From assembly GCF_003987275.1 (NCBI RefSeq), contig NZ_PIQF01000003.1:171315-235314 (forward strand): a DNA stretch of 64,000 bases, written 5' to 3'. Of this stretch, positions 37,534 to 45,971 are shown one piece after another. Each line of letters begins with the position of its first letter. The stretch's first letter is position 1. The position numbers and the translations under genes are program-made. Under the pieces are notes generated by a model. It made no database searches, was not told the origin of the DNA, and saw only the letters and a list, made by a program, of their open reading frames with translations. Source of the DNA: Idiomarina seosinensis (lineage in GTDB: Bacteria > Pseudomonadota > Gammaproteobacteria > Enterobacterales > Alteromonadaceae).

Positions 37534-37785
37534 TCAACGTTGTTTATACTGCGTCGGACAATAGCCACGATTGACTGCTTTAGGTCGCAACTTTTGATGT
37601 TTGGTATTGCGGCCATTGACGCGCTGGCGCCACAACCTAAAGCTACTGGGTTTTAGATGTCGACGCATAAAGTTAATGACTTGCTTTTCGTTTAGGTTGA
37701 ACTGCTGTTCAATTGCTTCGAACGGCGTTCGATCCTCCCAGGCCATTTCGATAATGCGAGATTGTTCCGATTCACTGATTGTCAT
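37534..37785 (-). CDS. DUF2805 / TIGR03643 family protein
   Basis: The 83-residue basic product has the family pattern: SRIIEMAWEDRTPFEAIE, NEKQVINFMRRHLKPSSFRL, and a basic tail with RVNGRNTKHQKL. The N-terminal half resembles a helix-turn-helix, so nucleic-acid binding is plausible. It is transcribed on the same strand as the DUF4177 run, 109 bases upstream, and may or may not share its promoter. Function unknown. Confidence 0.82.
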   Translation of the reverse strand: MTISESEQSRIIEMAWEDRTPFEAIEQQFNLNEKQVINFMRRHLKPSSFRLWRQRVNGRNTKHQKLRPKAVNRGYCPTQYKQR

Positions 37786-37901
37786 GGTACCTCCATACTT
37801 TGATATTATGGATACGTCATCAAAACTAAAAACGATCCTGACTTTTATGTTTAACGGACCTGTGACACTATTATGCTTAAAATTAAATCATCGAGATTGT
37901 C

Positions 37902-38960
37902 ATGAATAAGAAGGTTGCCAGACTAGTTTCTTACGGGGTTTTTGCAGTATTTCTGACTGCCTGCTCAGACAATAGCCAAACTGATACGGAAACGACCGCG
38001 ACACCGGTAGCAACGGTTGCGATAGAGACTGCCGAAACGCCCAGTTCCGAGTATACGGCAGCGTTAGTTCCCCGTTATCAGACAGACTTGGGTTTTCAGG
38101 TGAGCGGCAAGGTCAGTAGCCGCCAGGTGGAAGCCGGACAAAAGGTCAGCAAAGGTCAGACACTGGCCACCCTGGATGATGTCGATTACGTGCAGCGCAA
38201 ACAAGCGGCAGAGGCTGCTTTAAAAGCGGCTAAACAGAATTTACAAAAAGCCGAAAACGACTTAAGACGTGGTAAAGAGCTTTACCAGAGCAACGCCATC
38301 GGCGAGCAGCAACTAGAGTCTTATCAGCTGGCCTATGAATCCGCCCAGGACCAGTTCCAGCAAGCGCAGTCACAACAGCAACAGGCGCAAAACGCACTGG
38401 AATACACGCGCTTAAAAGCACCTGAATCCGGTACCGTGGTGGCTATTAATGCCGATCCGGGGCTGGTAGTCAGTGCCGGCCAACCGGTTGTGCAACTTGC
38501 CCAGGGTGAACAACACCAAGTGGTGTTTGATTTGCCCGCTGATAAACCGGTCACTGAATCGGCAACACTGATGCTTAACGGGCAGGAATTGCCGTTGAGT
38601 TTATTCTCTCAATCCGGAGCCTTAGACCCGTTAAGTTTTACCCGGCGGGTAAGATACAACCTCGAACAACCTCTGGATGATGCGTTATTTGGTCAGTTGG
38701 CAACGGTGCTGGTGGTCAATACCGATTATGACAATGGTCAGTTGCTGGCGGTGCCTATTGCCGCCATCGATCAGCGCGGAGAGCACGCTCAAATTTGGCG
38801 TATAGAATCAGGTAAGGCGGCGACTACCGAGGTGCAGGTCATGGAGCTAACCACTCAACAAGCGCTGATTAAAAGCGATAACCTGGCCGTTGGCGACGTT
38901 ATCATCAGTCAGGGAATTAACCGGATTACCGAAGGCCAATCTGTAAAGGCGGTTAACTGA
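37902..38960 (+). CDS. RND efflux periplasmic adaptor (membrane fusion lipoprotein)
   Basis: The 352-residue product begins with a lipoprotein signal (lipobox LTAC, Cys21 region). It then has a barrel-sandwich/lipoyl half (YQTDLGFQVSGKVSSRQVEA), a helical hairpin rich in Gln and Ala (about residues 100-160), a second lipoyl half (LKAPESGTVVAI) and a beta-barrel domain. It links an RND pump to an outer-membrane channel. Its stop codon overlaps the pump start (ATGA), and the channel gene is not in the window. The substrate is unknown. Confidence 0.9.
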   Translation: MNKKVARLVSYGVFAVFLTACSDNSQTDTETTATPVATVAIETAETPSSEYTAALVPRYQTDLGFQVSGKVSSRQVEAGQKVSKGQTLATLDDVDYVQRKQAAEAALKAAKQNLQKAENDLRRGKELYQSNAIGEQQLESYQLAYESAQDQFQQAQSQQQQAQNALEYTRLKAPESGTVVAINADPGLVVSAGQPVVQLAQGEQHQVVFDLPADKPVTESATLMLNGQELPLSLFSQSGALDPLSFTRRVRYNLEQPLDDALFGQLATVLVVNTDYDNGQLLAVPIAAIDQRGEHAQIWRIESGKAATTEVQVMELTTQQALIKSDNLAVGDVIISQGINRITEGQSVKAVN

Positions 38961-41900
38961 TGTCCTCGCTAAATCTCTCAGCGATAGCGGTAAAGCAGCG
39001 CTCGGTTACCTTATTCTTTTTATTGTTAACGTTAATTGCTGGCTTGTACTCTTTTGGCTCTATGGGACGCGCCGAAGATCCCAGTTTTACCGTGCGGGTA
39101 ATGATGGTATCCGCCCAGTGGCCAGGGGCTGAGCCCGAAGTTATTGAACAGCAAGTGGTCGATAAACTCGAGAAAGAAATCCAGGAAGTACCGGATCTAA
39201 AAGCCATCGAGACTACCATCCGACCGGGTGCTGCCTATTTAAAAGTTGAGTTTGAAGACTTTGTTACCTCCAGTGAACTGCCCGATCGTTTTTATCAGGT
39301 GCGACGGCGGATGCAGGATATTCAGGCGCAATTACCTCAGGGTGTTATCGGCCCGCACGTTAATGAAGACTTTTCGGACGTTTATTTCTCGATGATGTCG
39401 TTGACCAGCGAGGAGCAACCGCAACGGGAGCTTATTCCGGTCGCTGAGGCGCTTCGTGATCGGCTGCAGCAGGTAGACGGAGTTAACAAAGCACTGTTAT
39501 TTGGCGAGCGGCAACAGCAAGTTTATATCCGCTTTAACGAAGCCCGGGTGCAGCGGTTGGGGCTAACCAGCCAGCAGTTAGCTGAACAGCTCAGACAATA
39601 CAATCAACTGCTACCCGCCGGCGAGATTCAAAGTGAAGGACCAACGCTCAGGCTGCGTGTAAAAAACGATTTGTCTGATCTCGAACAGCTAAAGCAGCTG
39701 CCGATAATTATTGAAGATAGACAGTTCAAGTTGCAGGATATTGCTACTGTCGAGCGTGGCTACCGCGACCCGCCACAGCAAATCATTAGGGCCTTTGGAG
39801 AACAGGCACTGATTGTTGGCGTGGTGATGCAACAAGGCGAAAACGGCCAGGAGTTTGGTGCCCGTCTAGCTGAGTTCGTCGAAACCGAAAAACAAAACCT
39901 GCCGGCCGGAACTCAGCTACAGGTATTGACCAATCAAGCCGACGCCATCGACGATGCGGTTAACCTCTTCCAGGTGAAGTTTTTGGTCGCCTTGTTAGTG
40001 GTCATGGGGGTCAGTATTCTGGCGATTGGTTTTCGGGCCGGGCTGGTGGTTGGTATTGCGATTCCAGTAACGCTGGCCGCGACCTTTATGGTGATGTTGG
40101 CGATGGGGATGAACCTGGACAGGGTAACCCTGGGCGCGTTGATACTGGCGCTGGGCTTACTGGTGGACGATGCCATTATAGCCATCGAAATGATGCTGGT
40201 AAAAATGGAGCAGGGGGTCGAGCGTACTCAGGCCGCGACCTACGCCTGGACGGTGACTGCGGCGCCAATGCTGTTTGGTACGCTGGTTACGATTTCCGGC
40301 TTTGTGCCAATAGGTTTTGCTAAATCGGCGGTGGGCGAATACGCCGGTAATATCTTTTGGGTGCTGGCAATCTCACTGACTTTATCGTGGATTGTTGCGG
40401 TCGTCTTCACGCCCTATCTGGGGGTTAAGATGCTGCCTAACATCTCCCCGGATAAACACGTTGACCACGATGCCCGCTATCCCAAATTGCGAAGCTGGAT
40501 AACACGTTGCGTGCAATACAAAAAGACAGTTGTGGGAATTACCGCAGCACTTTTGATTGTTGCGATTGCAGGGATGGCCGGGCCGGTAGAAAAGCAGTTT
40601 TTCCCGGCGTCGGACCGGACCGAAGTTATTGTCAGTGTGTACATGCCGGAGGGCACTGCCTTCCATCGCACCAACGGCGCGATGAACAAGCTGGAAAATA
40701 TAGCCGCTGACGCTGAAGGTATTGATTCTGTCTCGGCGTATATTGGTGCAGGTCCGCCCAGATTCTTTATTTCAGCGAATCCGGAACAACCGAACAGCAG
40801 TTTCGGTAAGCTGTTGGTGGTTGCTGACAGCCCTAAAGCCCGCGACAAACTGATGGCAACTTACCGGCAGGCGATTGATGACGGCCAGTTCACCGAAGCA
40901 AGAGTCCGTGTCGAACGGCTCATGTACGGACCGCCTGTGGACTGGCCGGTCGCGTTCCGGGTGTTAGGCTCCGATCCGGTTGAACTGCGCGACTATGCCA
41001 ATGAGGTGCGGGACATAATGGCCAGTAACGAACACACGGTTGAGCCTCATCTGGAGTGGTCGGAACGCATCCCGGCCCTGCATTTACAGTGGAAAAATGG
41101 CGAATTGGCGCGCCACGGGTTAACACCGGCGGCCGTTGCCCAGCAGCTGCAAATGCTCTTAGACGGACAGATGATTACTCAGTTGCGGGATGGTATTCGC
41201 ACGGTACCGTTGCAGGCCATCGGTGGCAGAAGTCGTATTGATCACAGTGATAATGCCGCCCAGCAACAAGACGCACTGGAGCGACTGGAACTGCGTACAG
41301 CCTCGGACAAGGTGATACCGCTTAAGCAAATTGCGGATATTAAAGTAGAGTTTGAAGACCCGGTATTAAAGCGTTACAACCGGCAGCTATCTATTTCTGT
41401 GAACAGCGAAATACAGGGGGCGCAGCCGAAAGATGTAACTACCGCGATATGGTCTGACTTGCAGCAACTGCGAGAGCAAATGCCGTACGGCTATGATATC
41501 GAAATTGGTGGTACCGAAGAACAGTCGTCTAAAGCGCAGGACTCTATTCGGGCATTAATGCCGTTGATGCTGGCCCTGATGCTCATTTTCGTGATGCTGC
41601 AAATGCGTAGCTTTAGCGGCACATTTATGGTGGTGGTAACAGCTCCGTTAGGATTAATTGGTGCGGTAGTGGCGTTACTGCTGTTTAATCAACCGTTTGG
41701 ATTCGTAGCAACGCTGGGGCTTATCGGTCTGGCCGGTATACTCATGCGGAACACATTAATCCTGACGCAGCAGGTCAGCGATAACCTGGCGGACGGCATG
41801 TCCGAGCGTAAAGCTATTATCGAGGCGGCGGTGCAACGTGCCCGGCCGGTACTGCTGACCGCCTTTGCTGCCGTGCTGGCATTTGTGCCATTAACGCTGG

Positions 41901-42013
41901 ATAGCTTCTGGGGGCCGTTGGCCTTTGTTCTAATCGGCGGTGTGAGTGTTGGTACTGTGATCACGCTATTGTTTGTACCGGCGCTTTACGCCCTTTGGTA
42001 TAAAGTATCGTAG
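38960..42013 (+). CDS. RND efflux transporter permease, HAE1-like
   Basis: The 1017-residue product has twelve predicted membrane helices and two large periplasmic loops. RND elements include GRAEDPSFTVRVMMV near the N-terminus, ILALGLLVDDAIIAIEMM (helix 4, acidic proton-relay region) and GLIGLAGILMRNTLIL near helix 10. Length is normal for proton-driven HAE1-type pumps. It would export drugs or cell-envelope compounds with the adaptor encoded just before. It ends four bases before the convergent lipoprotein gene stops. Confidence 0.93.
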   Translation: MSSLNLSAIAVKQRSVTLFFLLLTLIAGLYSFGSMGRAEDPSFTVRVMMVSAQWPGAEPEVIEQQVVDKLEKEIQEVPDLKAIETTIRPGAAYLKVEFEDFVTSSELPDRFYQVRRRMQDIQAQLPQGVIGPHVNEDFSDVYFSMMSLTSEEQPQRELIPVAEALRDRLQQVDGVNKALLFGERQQQVYIRFNEARVQRLGLTSQQLAEQLRQYNQLLPAGEIQSEGPTLRLRVKNDLSDLEQLKQLPIIIEDRQFKLQDIATVERGYRDPPQQIIRAFGEQALIVGVVMQQGENGQEFGARLAEFVETEKQNLPAGTQLQVLTNQADAIDDAVNLFQVKFLVALLVVMGVSILAIGFRAGLVVGIAIPVTLAATFMVMLAMGMNLDRVTLGALILALGLLVDDAIIAIEMMLVKMEQGVERTQAATYAWTVTAAPMLFGTLVTISGFVPIGFAKSAVGEYAGNIFWVLAISLTLSWIVAVVFTPYLGVKMLPNISPDKHVDHDARYPKLRSWITRCVQYKKTVVGITAALLIVAIAGMAGPVEKQFFPASDRTEVIVSVYMPEGTAFHRTNGAMNKLENIAADAEGIDSVSAYIGAGPPRFFISANPEQPNSSFGKLLVVADSPKARDKLMATYRQAIDDGQFTEARVRVERLMYGPPVDWPVAFRVLGSDPVELRDYANEVRDIMASNEHTVEPHLEWSERIPALHLQWKNGELARHGLTPAAVAQQLQMLLDGQMITQLRDGIRTVPLQAIGGRSRIDHSDNAAQQQDALERLELRTASDKVIPLKQIADIKVEFEDPVLKRYNRQLSISVNSEIQGAQPKDVTTAIWSDLQQLREQMPYGYDIEIGGTEEQSSKAQDSIRALMPLMLALMLIFVMLQMRSFSGTFMVVVTAPLGLIGAVVALLLFNQPFGFVATLGLIGLAGILMRNTLILTQQVSDNLADGMSERKAIIEAAVQRARPVLLTAFAAVLAFVPLTLDSFWGPLAFVLIGGVSVGTVITLLFVPALYALWYKVS

Positions 42014-42017
42014 TGCG

Positions 42018-42338
42018 TTAACAGTTATCATCGCCGCGTTTACGAATGACCCTGTTGGCCTGCTCAATGCGGGACACCAGGGCATCAAAGCGGCGCGCCT
42101 CGGCGGGTGTAAATTGGTATTCGAGGTAGGTGTTTTTACCCGGTGCCAGGTAACCGTAGCGCTCTTCCACTTCGCTTATCGAAGACATACAGACCTTAGG
42201 TTGTTCCGCCAACGATTCGACATGCTGAGCCAGGCCTTCCAGCTTCTCCAGGTAGTCGTTAACAATTCTCGGCTGACCGCAGGCGGTCAGCATCACACCA
42301 GCCAGTAACCCTATTGTAACCCGAAGAATCGGCTTCAT
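42018..42338 (-). CDS. Small hypothetical lipoprotein
   Basis: The 106-residue product has a lipoprotein signal with lipobox LTAC (Cys20) and a helical remainder (YLEKLEGLAQHVESLAEQ). It contains CMSSISEVEERYGYL. No family is recognised. It converges on the RND pump gene with a four-base gap. A ribosome site is only weakly visible. Confidence 0.72.
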   Translation of the reverse strand: MKPILRVTIGLLAGVMLTACGQPRIVNDYLEKLEGLAQHVESLAEQPKVCMSSISEVEERYGYLAPGKNTYLEYQFTPAEARRFDALVSRIEQANRVIRKRGDDNC

Positions 42339-42455
42339 AACTGCTCCAGCGACAAGTAACTAAGTTAAGCTTATGCGCTGGAGGCAGCTACGCAAGTTTC
42401 TTTACTTGAATTAACATATGAGGGCGTAAGGGTTTTAACATTATTAAGAAGGTCA

Positions 42456-43238
42456 CTAGAACAATAACAGTTTCGCAACTACACCGATTAGCAATACAAA
42501 CGTAAAACTAGCTAATGTTCCTAGCAGAACGTATTCATTGAGTTGAGTATCTTTAGCTTTGTTCTCACCAAATCTCAGAACTGACTTAGCCGCGATGATA
42601 AAACCAATCGCCGTGTATTGATTTGCAAAAATTAAAGTAAGAGTGATTAAGCGCTCTAGGTATCCAATTAACTTTCCGGCCTTGGGGATCTGACGGTTGT
42701 CGGCTACGTCTCGAGATTGAAGTATAAGTTTTACTAAAATTGATGTTGGCTTTAAGGTTAATAAATAAGCCGCCACAATGATGAGATGCTCCAATGAAAT
42801 TTGCTCAACCCAGTTTAGGTTATTACTAAACAAAATCAGCCAGATAACAATGATCGATAGAATGTGAGCTAATTGGTCAAATAACAGTGTGCTTAGAGCA
42901 TTGGTTTTTAACGACTTAAAAAAACGCTCCGCTACTGCTTTCGCTACGTCTATAACTAAGTGTGTACTGGCTAACCAAATAGTGACCTTATACAATTCAC
43001 TATCGGAAACCCAAATAAGTCCCAGCTTATGTGCAGTAAAAAGTGCTGCTAGGATGAGAAAACCGTGCAAAAGTGCGTGCGATAGCTGTGAGGTTATAAA
43101 ATAGCAATGAAGATAATAACGTCTTTTGGGGCGGTAGAAGACAAAACGTTTGGCTTTAACCCACTTATCGGTTTGTAGATAAAAATCACCTACAATGTGG
43201 GTGATTAGTAGTAAGACGAGGATAAAGTATTCGTTCAT
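42456..43238 (-). CDS. DUF3307 membrane protein
   Basis: The 260-residue product has several predicted membrane helices. The DUF3307 opening VLLLITHIVGDFYLQTDKWV is present, followed by basic segments and histidines (HALLHGFLI). The gene starts 4 bases after the SatD-like gene ends, so the two form an operon. SatD/DUF3307 pairs occur in many bacteria without an established function. The gene is A/T-richer than most of the window, which suggests horizontal acquisition. A proton- or ligand-linked membrane partner for SatD is only a guess. Confidence 0.82.
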   Translation of the reverse strand: MNEYFILVLLLITHIVGDFYLQTDKWVKAKRFVFYRPKRRYYLHCYFITSQLSHALLHGFLILAALFTAHKLGLIWVSDSELYKVTIWLASTHLVIDVAKAVAERFFKSLKTNALSTLLFDQLAHILSIIVIWLILFSNNLNWVEQISLEHLIIVAAYLLTLKPTSILVKLILQSRDVADNRQIPKAGKLIGYLERLITLTLIFANQYTAIGFIIAAKSVLRFGENKAKDTQLNEYVLLGTLASFTFVLLIGVVAKLLLF

Positions 43239-43242
43239 ATTA

Positions 43243-43872
43243 TTATGCTTTAGCCTCGCTTATTAAGTCGCCTGCGTAAGTCAAATACTCTAAGACCGCT
43301 GTGTAATGGCTAGCGTTGAGTAACTTCGTGGTGTTGGCACGGCTTTTTTTAAGTCTATTACCAAGGTTCGCATGGGATTCATTATCGTGTTGCAGAAAGC
43401 AACTTAACACTTCGGCTTCGGTTTTGGTTAACGAAGATAAGTGCGCGTCCAGAATCTTAACCGTTACACCAAGATGTCGATGGAGGCTGCTGTCTGAGGA
43501 TGAGAATATAAATAACTCAGACTTCATTTTGTCTAGATTCCGCCCCGACATCACAAATGCCTCACCGGTAGAACTTTTAACATCATCGCGCATTTTATCA
43601 ATTTCTGCCACTGCAATGCTCTGTCGAACGTCAATCTTAGCTGACTTTAGGGACAAGCGGATGATAGAGGCAACGAATAGCGCTTCTTTAGGAAACGTTA
43701 GAATAATTTGGAATTCATCGCCGCGAAAAACATCGAAATGCATTTCTCGACTCTTCGCGAGCTGCTTTAAAACCTTTGTCAGATGTTCGAGCACGGTATT
43801 ATATGCTTTTACTTCAATCTGACTCGAGTCGACAATATCCCCAGTAATTACGGCTACTAAATTTTTAGACAT
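43243..43872 (-). CDS. SatD-like protein with C-terminal helix-turn-helix
   Basis: The 209-residue product opens with AVITGDIVDSSQIEV, the SatD-family element, followed by an alpha/beta domain with FDVFRGDEFQIIL. This fold is reminiscent of nucleotide-binding or cyclase-like domains. The C-terminal third, SLTKTEAEVLSCFLQHDNES then NLGNRLKKSRANTTKLLNAS, looks like a helix-turn-helix. SatD in Streptococcus mutans was named from an acid-tolerance locus. A DNA-binding tail together with three palindromes in its own promoter suggests autoregulation; this is inference. Confidence 0.82.
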   Translation of the reverse strand: MSKNLVAVITGDIVDSSQIEVKAYNTVLEHLTKVLKQLAKSREMHFDVFRGDEFQIILTFPKEALFVASIIRLSLKSAKIDVRQSIAVAEIDKMRDDVKSSTGEAFVMSGRNLDKMKSELFIFSSSDSSLHRHLGVTVKILDAHLSSLTKTEAEVLSCFLQHDNESHANLGNRLKKSRANTTKLLNASHYTAVLEYLTYAGDLISEAKA

Positions 43873-43902
43873 ATCGAAATCCCTAACTAATAGCGATCAA
43901 GA

Positions 43903-43976
43903 GTAACTACATACAGTTACAATAAGGAATGTAACCGAATTCAGTTACAATTTCAAATGTAACCGTATGTGGTTAC
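43903..43976 (-). promoter_or_regulatory. Three palindromic operators in the satD-like promoter
   Basis: Three 18-bp palindromes of form GTAAC-N8-GTTAC lie at 43903-43920 (GTAACTACATACAGTTAC), 43931-43948 (GTAACCGAATTCAGTTAC) and 43959-43976 (GTAACCGTATGTGGTTAC), exactly 28 bp apart. On the minus strand a -35-like TTGAAA (43951-43956) and a -10-like TACATT (43928-43933) are separated by 17 bases, and the middle palindrome falls in that spacer. This is a typical repressor arrangement. Confidence 0.75.
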
Positions 43977-44028
43977 CTAGTAGCGCTTAGGTTTTTGATA
44001 GTACCGGCATATGACGATGCACATATAG

Positions 44029-44049
44029 CAAATGACCGTTAGTCATTTG
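44029..44049. promoter_or_regulatory. Perfect palindrome in the satD/secreted-protein intergenic region
   Basis: CAAATGAC (44029-44036) is followed after CGTTA by GTCATTTG (44042-44049). No T-run follows, so an operator is as likely as a terminator. It lies 160 bases upstream of the calcium-repeat protein gene. Apart from this and the three operators, the 337-base interval 43873-44209 shows a TATAAT at 44184-44189 but no coding frame. Confidence 0.45.
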
Positions 44050-44209
44050 TCCTAAATCTATTGCTAGTAAATTGGTTGTAAACTATACAAGAATACACTT
44101 CGAGAAAACACGATGTAACTTAAGCTCGAGTAATCACTGCTGAGTTTATGTTGTCCAAGCCCTCGCTTGATGAACTTAGTGCGTATAATTCATTTAAAAG
44201 GTAATAAAA

Positions 44210-45235
44210 ATGTTTCGCCTATCTAAAACTCTTATTGCTGCAGCTGCGTTCACGGCTGCCTCCGCAATGGCTCAACAAACGATCGTTTATACCAGCGACT
44301 CCTCGGTTACGGCCTATGACCCGATACTGCCGTCGACGGCTGATGCTAGCTGGCCAACCAATGCTTGTAAGGTTAACCCCGACGTTAGTCTGCAAGATAA
44401 CTGGGTTAACCCACACGCTGCGACCGAATTTGGCTTGTCAGTTCATCCCTGGCAACCAGCAGCGGGTTTCGGCGCTCAGTGGATCAATGCCTGGAATACT
44501 ATGGATTCGGTGGACTCAGGTGGGCCGGATGGACACAACTGGACACGCTATTCACAAGAAATAACAGGTCAGGGTGAATTTGTTCTGGATCTGTTGGCCG
44601 ACAATTGCTCATGGGTTTATATCGATGGCAACCTTGTTGGTTTTCAGGCCGCTACGAGTTCAGCAGACTCTTATCCTGTCACCCTTAACGGTGATCACAC
44701 ACTAGAGTTTATTATATTTGACGGCGGCGGCTTAGCCGGCGGTATGTTCCGACTGGAAACCAATACGGGTACTACCTTTACTGATAGTGACGACGATGGG
44801 TTAACTGATTCGGAAGAAACACTGACTGAAACCGATCCGCAGAACCCAGACTCGGACGGCGATGGGTTCCTGGACGGTGAAGAGGTAGCCGCGGGTAGCG
44901 ATCCAAATGATCCGAACAGTCGGCCAGTTGAGGATAGTGACGCTGACGGCGTATTCGATGATGTCGATGCTTGTCCAGCTACTGAAGAAGGTGCAGCGGT
45001 CGATCAGTTTGGTTGCTCCGGTGAGCAAAATATTGCTAACGCGTGTAACTGCGCAGGACCTGCAACAGACGTGCCTTGGAAAAATCACGGCAAGTACGTT
45101 AGTTGTGTGGCGAAGGCCTCTAACGCACAGGTTAATAGTGGCCTAATTACCCAGGACCAAGCGTCAGCGCTGATTTCTTCAGCGGCCCGCAGTGACTGCG
45201 GTAAAGCGCCTAAAGGAAAAGGCAAAAACAAATAA
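44210..45235 (+). CDS. Secreted protein with thrombospondin type 3-like calcium repeats
   Basis: The 341-residue product has a signal peptide (ending AMAQ), an N-terminal beta-rich domain of about 170 residues that resembles PEP-CTERM-type ligand domains (SWVYIDGNLVGFQ), then acidic type-3 repeats (DSDDDGLTDSEE, DSDGDGFLDGEE, DSDADGVFDDVDACP) that should bind calcium. A cysteine-containing region and a Lys/Gly-rich tail end the protein. It is probably exported to the periplasm or surface. Its partner and role are unknown. Confidence 0.82.
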   Translation: MFRLSKTLIAAAAFTAASAMAQQTIVYTSDSSVTAYDPILPSTADASWPTNACKVNPDVSLQDNWVNPHAATEFGLSVHPWQPAAGFGAQWINAWNTMDSVDSGGPDGHNWTRYSQEITGQGEFVLDLLADNCSWVYIDGNLVGFQAATSSADSYPVTLNGDHTLEFIIFDGGGLAGGMFRLETNTGTTFTDSDDDGLTDSEETLTETDPQNPDSDGDGFLDGEEVAAGSDPNDPNSRPVEDSDADGVFDDVDACPATEEGAAVDQFGCSGEQNIANACNCAGPATDVPWKNHGKYVSCVAKASNAQVNSGLITQDQASALISSAARSDCGKAPKGKGKNK

Positions 45236-45254
45236 CAGTGTATTCTTCAAAGAC

Positions 45255-45285
45255 AAAGGCGAGTCAGTTTCTGGCTCGCCTTTTT
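45255..45285 (+). terminator. Terminator after the calcium-repeat protein gene
   Basis: AAAGGCGAG (45255-45263) and CTCGCCTTT (45275-45283) form a stem extended inward by CAG/CTG around TTT, followed by T residues. Confidence 0.85.
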
Positions 45286-45368
45286 ACGTTTCTAATGTGT
45301 TTATTTATTACCCAAACGCGTTATGCTGTTAAATAACTAAGGTAAACCAAAGTAAGTCAAAGGATGAC

Positions 45369-45971
45369 ATGCCGAATCAAACCATTCGCTACTACAACGA
45401 TAATGCTGAGCAGTTTCTAGATGACACGCTAAATGTCGATATGTCTGTTGTTTATAATCAATTTTTGGCAATGGTGCCAGCCGGCAGCCGTATCCTGGAT
45501 GCGGGCTGCGGATCAGGTCGTGACGCTCTAGCTTTTTCGGATCAGGGATTTAAAGTGGCGGCTTTTGACGCCAGTGAAAAAATGGTGGAACAAGCACAAA
45601 AGCTGTTGCCAAACGCGGACATTAAACGAGCAACATTTTCTGATTACAGCTCTGATGAAACCTTTGACGCAATTTGGGCCTGTGCCTCCCTGTTACATGT
45701 GCCGGAAGACGAATTACCGGGAGTGCTCAGTCATTTATCGAACTTTTTAGCCCCCGAAGGTGTGTTTTATTGCTCGTTTAAATATGGTGATGAAGAACGC
45801 CATAATCAGGGAAGAGACTTTACCGACCTTAACGAAGAGAGATTGCATCAGGCGGTTCAGGATACACCACTTCATGTCGATGCCTTATGGGTCGATGCGG
45901 ATGCACGACCCGGGCGCGGAGACGAGCAATGGCTAAACGCAATTTTAAAAAAGAGTGCGGATGCTAAATGA
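45369..45971 (+). CDS. Class I SAM-dependent methyltransferase
   Basis: The 200-residue product has a Rossmann methyltransferase fold with motif I ILDAGCGSGRDALAF (about residues 40-54), an acidic motif II (VAAFDASEKMV) and motif IV-like CASLLHVPEDEL. It lacks DNA methyltransferase catalytic motifs, so it probably acts on a small molecule, RNA or protein. The stop codon overlaps the next gene's start (ATGATG), so the methyltransferase and HNH proteins are probably made together. Confidence 0.85.
   Translation: MPNQTIRYYNDNAEQFLDDTLNVDMSVVYNQFLAMVPAGSRILDAGCGSGRDALAFSDQGFKVAAFDASEKMVEQAQKLLPNADIKRATFSDYSSDETFDAIWACASLLHVPEDELPGVLSHLSNFLAPEGVFYCSFKYGDEERHNQGRDFTDLNEERLHQAVQDTPLHVDALWVDADARPGRGDEQWLNAILKKSADAK

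Noticed and set aside
43903-43976. Possible minimal CRISPR array (three repeats at a 28-bp period)
   Set aside because: Only the palindromic arms are shared, the intervening spacers are 10 bases, and no cas genes are near. A promoter operator set explains it better.
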